64,000 bases of DNA from Corynebacterium singulare (lineage in GTDB: Bacteria; Actinomycetota; Actinomycetes; Mycobacteriales; Mycobacteriaceae). Below, in pieces: positions 47,969 through 56,900 of this stretch. The notes under the pieces were generated by a model that saw nothing but the letters and a program-made list of their open reading frames with translations, did no database searches and was not told the origin of the DNA. The translations under genes were made by a program, and so were the position numbers. Numbering within the stretch: position 1 is the stretch's first letter; every line of letters begins with the position of its first letter. The stretch is from contig NZ_CP010827.1 of assembly GCF_000833575.1 (NCBI RefSeq), forward strand, positions 186,001-250,000. Direction: 5' to 3'.

Positions 47969-49447
47969 CTAGCTGTCGCGGCCGCGTAGATACCGCACCG
48001 TGCGCGCCAGTGCGAGATCATCGCACGGTTCGCAGGCGGTAAGGCGGCCTTTTTCCACGCGCAGGAGAAGATCGCAGCACCGCGCCACCAGCTCCATGTC
48101 ATGGGTTACTACCAAAACGGTCTTGCCCTGCCGGGCTAGGGCGTCTAGCAGGTGGGCCACCCGGTGCATGCGGCACAGGTCCAGCCCGCTGGTGGGTTCA
48201 TCGAAGACGATTACCTCGCGCTCACTTAGGACTGCTGAGGCGATGGCCACGCGCTGGCGTTCGCCGCCCGAAAGCGACATCGGGTGCCGGGCCCGCTTGT
48301 CCGCGAGATCAAGTGCACCAAGCACCTCGGTAAGGCGCGCTTCGTTTTTCCCATCCGGTCCACTGGTGCCGATGATTACGTCGGACTCCACGCTCTCCCC
48401 GAAAAGCTGGTGGTTTACGTCCTGCATTACTAAATAGGACTGGCGCAGGCGCTGCCGGGGACCCGAGAGCGAGCGGTTATTGATGTCCACCACGCCGGTG
48501 GCCTTAGATTCCAGGCCAGTCAGAACGCGCACAAAGGTAGATTTTCCGGCCCCGTTGCGTCCTACCACGCCGATGACTTGTCCTTGCGGCAACTCCGTGT
48601 GGCTGATGCTCAGGGATGGCTCTGTAGCCTTGGGGTAGGTGAACTGTAGCTTTTTGAGCACCATCGTGCCACTTGAAGGGCGTGGCTCGCGGGTCACCTC
48701 GGGGACCTGCTGCGCTGAGCGCAAGCCCATGCGGTACAGTTCGGCCTTGTCTAGGGTGCGAAACTCCGAGCCGCTGAGATCATGAGCGATCTGCCCGTCC
48801 TGCATAACCAGCACTCGGTCCACGATGTCAACTAGGTAGGAAAGCCGATGCTCAGCGATCAGGACGGTGCGGCCCTGTGTCTTCCACTGCGCGACGATGC
48901 GGCGCAGCTCATCGACGGCGGCGAGGTCGAGATTTGATGATGGTTCGTCTAGTAGTAGTACCTGTGGGTGCATCGCGGCCACTGAAGCGCATGCTATTTT
49001 TTGTTTCTGGCCGCCGGAAAGTGTGAACAGGTGCCGGTCGAGGAGATGAACCATGCCGAAATCTGCGGAAAGTTCCCCAATACGCTGTCGAATCTCGTTG
49101 GGCGCCACGCCGAGGTTTTCGCAGCCAAAGGCGAGTTCGCTGGCTACTTCCAGCGTGAAAAATTGCGACTTGGGGTTTTGGAACACTGAGCCTACGCGTT
49201 CGGCGATGTCGTGTGGGTGGGCATGAGTGATGTCTTCGTCGTCCAGCAGCACCTCCCCCGAAATCTGGGCGTCGCAGAACGTGTGCGCCACGCCGTTTAT
49301 CAGGCGTAGCAGGCTGGACTTACCGCAGCCTGATTCGCCACACACTAGAACTAGTTCGCCCTTCGCCACGGTGAGATTTACGTGGTGCAGCACCGGCTCC
49401 GCTGTGTTTTGACCATAGGATAGTGACACATCGTGCAGCTTTATCAC
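47969..49447 (-). CDS. ECF transporter double ATPase (EcfA1-EcfA2 fusion)
   Basis: The 492-residue protein has two ABC ATPase domains. The first has GESGCGKSSLLRLINGVAHT and LSGGQKQKIACASVAAMHP; the second has GRNGAGKSTFVRVLTGLESK and LSGGERQRVAIASAVLSERE. It energises the ECF transporter with the T and S proteins encoded just upstream. I chose GTG 49447, which overlaps the ECF-T stop by 4 bp and begins VIKLHDVSLSYGQNTAEP. It is the last gene of the minus-strand metallophore operon. Confidence 0.92.
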   Translation of the reverse strand: MIKLHDVSLSYGQNTAEPVLHHVNLTVAKGELVLVCGESGCGKSSLLRLINGVAHTFCDAQISGEVLLDDEDITHAHPHDIAERVGSVFQNPKSQFFTLEVASELAFGCENLGVAPNEIRQRIGELSADFGMVHLLDRHLFTLSGGQKQKIACASVAAMHPQVLLLDEPSSNLDLAAVDELRRIVAQWKTQGRTVLIAEHRLSYLVDIVDRVLVMQDGQIAHDLSGSEFRTLDKAELYRMGLRSAQQVPEVTREPRPSSGTMVLKKLQFTYPKATEPSLSISHTELPQGQVIGVVGRNGAGKSTFVRVLTGLESKATGVVDINNRSLSGPRQRLRQSYLVMQDVNHQLFGESVESDVIIGTSGPDGKNEARLTEVLGALDLADKRARHPMSLSGGERQRVAIASAVLSEREVIVFDEPTSGLDLCRMHRVAHLLDALARQGKTVLVVTHDMELVARCCDLLLRVEKGRLTACEPCDDLALARTVRYLRGRDS

Positions 49448-50190
49448 GGCAGCATCACTATATTTACCAGTAGTAGGATCAGGGACACGACGAGCACGCT
49501 TATGACTATTGCGTCGCCTACGCGGAAGCCTATCTCGCACAGCGTGGTTCGTCGGCGAGGCGAGCCCAATCCGCGGGTCACTGCAGACATAGCCAGCTCG
49601 TTGCCGATGCTCACAACGGACGCCAACAGTGGCACAAAGCGGTATTCGAGCATAGCGATCGGGTTGCGCAGGCCCGAGATGCCACGCATCTGCATGGCGG
49701 TGCGGATATCGCGGTATTCCTCGAGAATCGTCGGGAAGAACCGGAACATGATGGACGTGGGGATGGTCAGGGCGTCGGGGCTCCGCATGCGCTGCATCGC
49801 GGCCATGAATTCGCTGGCCGAGACGGTGCGTAGTAGGTACCAGCAGCACGTGATGCCAGGGAGGATGAGCGAAAGCCCTGCGAACCACGTAGCGCACACG
49901 TCCACGATGATGTGGCGCTCGGGCAGGGCCTGTACCACCACCGCAGGAAAGCCGGCGAGCACCGCGAAGGTGAGTGCGTATCGCAGTGCAGCGGCCACCA
50001 TGCCGGAGGCGAGGAAAAGTGCCCCGGGAACGGCAATGAGCATCCACCGGGCGGTGCTGCCCAGCGCCCCACTGGACCCGGCCGGTGAGATGAGCACCGA
50101 GGACACCACGAGGATGACCAGCACCGTGGTGCGTGGGTCCAGATGGAGTCCCGCTGTGTGCGTGCCTGATCCGGGCAAAGTGGGCGACAT
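49444..50190 (-). CDS. ECF transporter T component (EcfT/CbiQ-like)
   Basis: The 248-residue membrane protein has about five helices and the two coupling motifs that dock on the ATPases: RTAMQMRGISGLRNP and LAMSAVTRGLGSPRRR. ATG 50190 shares its first base with the stop of the S component (TGATG), showing translational coupling. Confidence 0.9.
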   Translation of the reverse strand: MSPTLPGSGTHTAGLHLDPRTTVLVILVVSSVLISPAGSSGALGSTARWMLIAVPGALFLASGMVAAALRYALTFAVLAGFPAVVVQALPERHIIVDVCATWFAGLSLILPGITCCWYLLRTVSASEFMAAMQRMRSPDALTIPTSIMFRFFPTILEEYRDIRTAMQMRGISGLRNPIAMLEYRFVPLLASVVSIGNELAMSAVTRGLGSPRRRTTLCEIGFRVGDAIVISVLVVSLILLLVNIVMLP

Positions 50191-50816
50191 CAGGCGATTC
50201 CTGCTCGCTGGAAGTGCTTGGTGAAGATGCGCCGGCCGAGGATCCCGCCGAGGATCCCGCAGACGAAGGTTACTATCACAATGATGAGGAATAGCCAAGT
50301 CATCTGGCCAATAGAGGTGAGGCCATCCGCGAAACTAGCACCATATTTGGTCTGCATGCCGCTGCTCTCTATGTAGCGCCGAGTGGTGAAGAAAAGCGGA
50401 ATATATGATGCGGTGGGTGACACTGCTATAAAGGCATAGGCGATCACACTGTGTATTGCGCTCGTATACTTGCCGGCGCGCAAAATTAACTCGGCAAACA
50501 CGGCCATGACCAAGCTGAGCAGCAGTGGCCATATGCCTAAACCAAGCAGCAGGCTGGCGAGGCCGCTGAGAAGAAGGAATATGAAGACCATGCCGGGCTT
50601 GTGCACCTTGGCCAAGAACAGCATCATCGGGATGCCCAGGATGAGGGCCTGAACGCTGGTGATCATCACGTAGGTGATGGGGGTGATGCCGATGAAGGCG
50701 ATGACCACGCCGGCTACCAAGTTGATGACGAAGAAGATGCCGATGTTCATCAGGTCGGTGATGTTCAGCCGTCCTGCTTTTGCATCTTTCGGGGTGGTGT
50801 GGGGAGTACTGGGCAT
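50190..50816 (-). CDS. ECF transporter S component, MptD/Trep_Strep-like
   Basis: The 208-residue membrane protein has six predicted helices. The text LNITDLMNIGIFFVINLVAG, FLAKVHKPGMVFIFLLLSGL and ILGGILGRRIFTKHFQRAGI resembles the MptD (TIGR02185, Trep_Strep) S-component family. The family's ligand is not established. Next to an NRPS metallophore cluster, a metal or metallophore ligand is a reasonable inference. A 91-bp gap separates it from NRPS A, and GAAAGGA precedes the ATG. Confidence 0.85.
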   Translation of the reverse strand: MPSTPHTTPKDAKAGRLNITDLMNIGIFFVINLVAGVVIAFIGITPITYVMITSVQALILGIPMMLFLAKVHKPGMVFIFLLLSGLASLLLGLGIWPLLLSLVMAVFAELILRAGKYTSAIHSVIAYAFIAVSPTASYIPLFFTTRRYIESSGMQTKYGASFADGLTSIGQMTWLFLIIVIVTFVCGILGGILGRRIFTKHFQRAGIA

Positions 50817-50907
50817 GATGTTTCCTTTCAGATTAGGCTGCTTGTGCGTAGCACTGGGTTGGGGGCAAGTGGCTTGTCAGGTGAGTGAAACAGGTGTGGC
50901 ATGAACT

Positions 50908-53900
50908 CTAAATTTCGCCTTCTTCTACGTCGCTGCCGACGATGTCGGCGATCAGGTCGGACAATTCTCGGACCGTTGGATGGTTGAATACGTCACGTAT
51001 GGAGATCTCTACTGACATTTCTCGACGAATCGAGTTAGTAAGCCGCACGGCCGTGAGCGAGTCGGCACCGATGGTGAAGAAGTCATCGTCGATGCTGATC
51101 TCCTTGGGCCCGAGGAGATCTTGCAAGATGGTAATGATACCCGAATCTCGGTGATTACGAGAGCGTTCCCTTGTTTGTGGTTGTTCAAAGGTTTTTCCTT
51201 CTAAACTCTTGCGATCAATCTTGCCGTTCCAAGACCGTGGTAGCCCATCAATGCGTGATATCACGCGTGGACGCATATAGGCAGGGAGAGACTCGGCGAG
51301 GTGGTTATTGAGTGCTGCCATGTTAAAGCCCTCATGCGTAACAACGTAGAGAACAATGCCATGGTCGTTGACAGCGACGCAATCGCGGAGTTCGTTGAAT
51401 TTTCGTGCTGTTGACTCGATCTCACCGAGTTCGATGCGGTAGCCGTTGACCTTAACCTGACCGTCCTCGCGCCCCAGGAAGATGATGTGACCAAGGTGAT
51501 TGTAGAGGGCCTTGTCGCCCGTGCGGTACATTCGTTCGCCGGTGCGGGGGTGGGTGATGAATGATGCTGCGGTCTTCTCTGGGTCCTTCCAGTACCCCAT
51601 GGCCAGGCCACGTCCGGCAATGTAAAGGTCTCCCGGCACATGCGTGGGTCGGGGGTTCAGGGCCTCATCGAGGATGTACATTCGCTGATTTGCCAGCGGC
51701 GTTCCATAGGGAATGCTGGTACGCGAGGCATCATCGACGCCTACCTCGTACCAGTTTGACCATATCGATGCCTCGGTAGCACCCCCAGCAGCGAAAACTG
51801 TGCAGTCCCGGAAGAGGGTGCTGACCTGGTAAGCGATATTTACAGGTATCCAATCTCCGCTGAGTAGTGCCGACCGTACGGAGGAACCAATGAGGCTCCG
51901 TTCGCGGAGGTGTTCCACGTACATCGAAAAAAGTGCTGGCACAGAGTTCCACAGCGTCACCGAGTGCGTAGTTACGGCATCTGCCCAGCACTGCGGATCA
52001 CGTTTGTCTGCTGGAGATGGCAACACCAAGGTAGCACCCCGCGCGAACATCCCGAAGATGTCGTATACCGATAGATCGAAGTTTAGCTCTGAAATCCCCA
52101 ATATCCGGTCGGTCGGAGTCACCCCGAGGCGTTCGTTGACATCGACAATCGTATTGACCGCCGACTCGTGGGTGATGGCTACTCCTTTGGGAGTGCCCGT
52201 CGTACCAGACGTGTAGATGACGTACGCAAGCGAGCTGGGTGTCGGACTCGATTCGCTTAAGGCCTGGTCACCTGGCCGATGCCGGGCGACATCGGCCAGA
52301 GTGATGACTGTGCAGTGCTCGGCTAACGCAGCGAAATCATCGTCCGGATGGTCCATCGCAACAATGGATGCACCCGCATCGTTGATGATGGAAGTGTTAC
52401 GCCCCACCGGTTGGTCCACGCTCAGCGGCAAGTAGGCGCATCCGGCCTTCATTGCGCCTAGTACCGCTGCGATCTGTTGTGCGGACTTTTCCATCATGAT
52501 GCCAACGAGATCACCAGGCGCCGGGTCAGTTGCAGCAATAAGCTGGGCCCACTTATCCGACTGCTCATTGAGTTGCTCGTATGTCCATTGCGTGGTGGCG
52601 TCTATCACCGCGAGGTTGTCACCATGCTCGGCAAGTCCCTTCTGATACAGCCCCAGTAGGCTCTTATCCGCTCCGGGGAGTTCCCGGTCTGTGTCGTTGA
52701 TTCGATCTGCGGTGGGCGCGTTGGTCGTCGGAGCTATGGTACTGGTGGGCGCGTTCCAGAGTTCAGGGGACTCTGCGAGGTGCGAGAGAGTGGCTGTAAG
52801 GCTGGTGAAAAGCTCCGCCACCATGTCGTCGGGGAAGATCGCCTCGACCGCGTCCATATTCAGCATCAGGCCACCATCGTGTTCATAGACCTGGAGGTCC
52901 ATCCATACCTGTGGCGTCTGCGATAGGCCATGATCGATTACGCCCAGGTAAGGACTCTGATCTGACTCGGGGTGCTCCACGACGCCCAGGCCACACGTGA
53001 AGACCACCGGCATGGTTACCCGAGCACCGCGTTGCTTAGTAAGCATTCGCTGCACCGACACGCCGGAGACACTGCCGTGATCGAGATTGCTGAACATGCG
53101 CCTGTGTAGCGCTGCAGCGCGGTCCCGGAACGATGGTGCACACTGGGTATCCACGCTGAGAATAGATAGGCTGGTGAAGTCGCCAACTATGTGGTCAACC
53201 TCGGGGGCGAACCGAGTGCGGTCGAACCGGGTCAGGTTGATGCTAAGTCGCGGCTCATCGCTGTACCTCGCTAGGACTTCGGCGTATACCTCGGCTAGGA
53301 ATACGGCTTCGGTCATCCCCTCCTCACGTACCCGTTGCTTAATACGGCGCCACTTCGCAGCGTCCACCAGGGCGTGGTGGCGGCAAAACTGCGAGGTATT
53401 AGCGCCGTTTGTGTCGGTCACCGGCAACTGCGGTGCAGGATAAATAGTATCCACTGCCGATTCCCAGTAGGCTTGGTCACGCTTATGGATGTCGCTGTGT
53501 GACAGTTCAATCGTGGCTTCGACATAGTCTTTAAATGAATAGGGGATTGCCGGATCGAGACTGTCTACGCCGTGGTCGTAGGCCTGCTTCCACTCACGGA
53601 AAATGTGGAACATGCTCCAGCCGTCGATAAACAAGTTATCGAAACTTAAAAGCAGTCGACCCGCGTCGGGCTCGGCTACGTAGCGCACGTCAAAGCATGG
53701 CCACTGAGTGGGATCAAACTTCTGGCGGGACATTTCCTCTCGGATTTCATCGAGAGTATCCTCATTGTCGGCGTTGCCGGAGCGAATGAGGGCAATGCGG
53801 TAGCGTGGTACTTCGGGCAACACACGCTGACTCAATCCGTCCTCACACACGACGGTGCGCAGCATGGGATGGCGTTTAATCAGGGCATTGAACGCGTCTT

Positions 53901-56900
53901 CCACTCGCTCCGGGTCTAAGCAGGCAGTGGACATTTCAAAGTAACAGTGGCTGGAAACGTCGCCGAGTTCGATGGCTCCAGAGCTGCCGATGAGATAGGA
54001 CTGCTGCACCTCAGTCAGCGGGAACGGAGCGTACTGTTCAGACCCGTGAACAATCTTGGGAAGATCCGATTGCTGGTGGGGGACTTCGGCTATCTGGTCA
54101 ATTCGGGCGGCCATGTCGCGCAGCAACGGAACGTCAAAGATATTCTCTAACGGAAATTCCACGCCAAAACACTGTTCGATGGTACGGCGCAGGCGTGTTG
54201 CTGTGAGAGAATCACCACCCAAGCGAAAGTAGTCTGAGTTCACGTTGGAGCTGGTGTGCAGCAGCTCATCCCAGATATCGATGAGCCGTTTCTCGGTGGC
54301 GGTGTGCGGAAGTTCGGTGACAGCGGGCTCGTTGTCGAAGTATTCCGGCACTAATGCTGTGAGCGCTTTGCGGTCAATCTTGCCGTTGCTGGTGAGTGGA
54401 AACTTCGCTAGCTCCAGGATGCGTTTCGGTAGCATGTACTCCGGAAGGCGGGTGGCCAGTAGGTTTGTAGCCTTGGCATAGTCAGAATCGCATAGTGTGA
54501 CCGATTCGTTGGAACTAGCGCGTTCGGCGATGATAAGCGCCGTCGTTTTAGTGATCTCTACATGCTCTACAGGTTTCCACCCAGTGCGCTGCAGGATTTC
54601 TTTCCAGCTGCGGGCGCTGAGTAGTACTGTACCGGTTTCGGCCCGAGCGTCCGTGGTATTGTTGGCAATAAATGCGGCGGTGATATCGGACATCGGGGAG
54701 GGGGCAGTGGGCTCTACCACCACCATCGTTGCTCCAGGGGCGCTGAGGCCCCAGGCCTCACAGAGCGTTTTCTCGATGTCCTCGCTCTGGTGCAGCGTCT
54801 GGTTGCACAGCACCAAGTCCGCCTTCGTCACTGCCTCCCCAGGAGTCGGTTGGGGCGTGCTAGTGACTCCGAGCTGGCGGTACGTGAAGGTGTTACCAAC
54901 ACGTTGTCCGGCATGTTCGAGGTGATGACGATAGGGATCAGCGAGCACGTATGCGCTCGTCCCCGCGATAGCCGCGTAGTCCGCAGAGGCCTCGGGCCGG
55001 CGTGACCCGATCTCAAGAATCTTGAGCTCGCTGGTTGAGTGGGTACTGCATTCACGCACAACCGCGCCGAGGACCCGGTGAACCAACCGACCCAACGGAC
55101 GGGTTGCGAGGAATTGCTCCACCGACATCGAATCTGGGCTTTGGATGAACTCAGCGATACTGCGCTGCTTCTCCGCCATTACGAAGGCTTGCTCGAAGGG
55201 GGTGACAAAACGCTCTAACGCGCCGAACGACTCGTCGTCTAGAAGCAAGTCTGCGGTAGCCGGGTGTTCATCTGCTTTGCCTAGCCATGTCTGCCAGCGA
55301 TTACGGTGTTCGCGGAGGTGGTTTGGGGTCCCCACGCCGGTGAGTTGCTCCTCCCAGCGTCGCATCACTGAGAAGGCATATGCGGTCTGTAAATGCTCAT
55401 CGTGCTCGACGGACGTGCGGATGTCGCCCTCGGTCAGCACGTCGTTGACTTTGGCGCGCAATGACGTCGCAAACTGCTCCGGAGTAGTTCGGGCAACATG
55501 TGACGGTGTGAACTGAGCAAACGTAACCAAAGATGGTGACGATGATGCACCTTGGTGCGTGATACACACGGCACGCTCTATTGGCAGCAACGCTTCACAC
55601 GCGGACTCGATCTCGCCGAGTTCGATGCGGTGGCCACGAACTTTGACTTGGTTATCCGAGCGGCCTAAAAACTCGATCGTCCCATCGGCCCAGAACCGGC
55701 CCATATCGCCTGTGCGGTACCAACGTGAGTCCTCCGAGATTACGAACTTAGTTTCGGTGAGTCCGGGGTCGCCGACATATTGTGTAGCTACGCCCAGGCC
55801 GCCAATCCACAGCTCCCCCACAGAATAATCGGGACAGTCCTGGCCATTGCTGGACACCACCCGGTACATCTGTTTGGCAAGCGGCCGACCATAGGGAATT
55901 GAGGTCCACTCGGGTGACACTACATCGAGGTCGAGACCATTGGACCAGATAGATGCCTCCGTCGCACCGCCCATAGCTAATAGGTGTGCCTGCGGGGTAA
56001 CCGTGCGCATGCGCTCAGGCAGGCTGGTATCAATCCAGTCGCCAGATAGCAGAACATGGCGTATGCTGCTGAGCTTGCCCGGTGTCCGATCAGCCGCAGA
56101 TAAAAGCATCTCAAACAAAGTAGGCACCGAATTCCAGATAGTTATGCCTAAACTATCCACCAGCGATACCCACTTCTTGGCGTCGCGGCGCGCATCATCT
56201 GGGATGGTTACCAGTTCGCCGCCAGCAGAAAGGAGCCCGAAGGCGTCGTACACCGAGAGATCGAAATCAAAGGAAGATACGCTTAGTAGGCGGTCTGTCG
56301 GACCAACGCCCAGGCGACGGTTGATCTCGCTAATGGTGTTCCATGCAGCACCGTGGCAAATCTCGACTCCTTTTGGTGTTCCAGTGGTCCCAGAGGTGTA
56401 GATTACATAGGCTGGGTCTTGTGGATGCAGCTGCGGAAGATTGGCTGTGCCGGTAGCGCTCGTGAAATCTACTACCTGAACTGCAGTTTCGCTCAGAACC
56501 TTATCGGGTCGGTCAGTAATCAGATGCGTTACTTGGCTTGCCCCCAAGAGAGCGGCAATACGAGATTCCGGTTGCTGTAGACTCACCGGTACATATGCTC
56601 CGCCCGCCATCATCGCGGCTAGCGCACCAATAATCTGGCGAGGACCACGCTCCACCATCACTGCAATCAAAGCGCCTCGCCCAACCCCGGAATTCACCAA
56701 AGCAGAGGCGATGGTGGTGGCTTGCTCTTCCAAATCTTGGTAGGTAATAACGTCGCCGCTTGCACTGCGAATGGCCGTGGCCTGGGGGTGGCACCGTGCA
56801 GCGGCAATCACCTCATCGACAAGGGTGGTGTCAGGCAGCCGCCAAGAGGCAACTTCGGCACGTGACGCTCGACGGGCCTGCGCTCCTGGGCTCTCTACCG

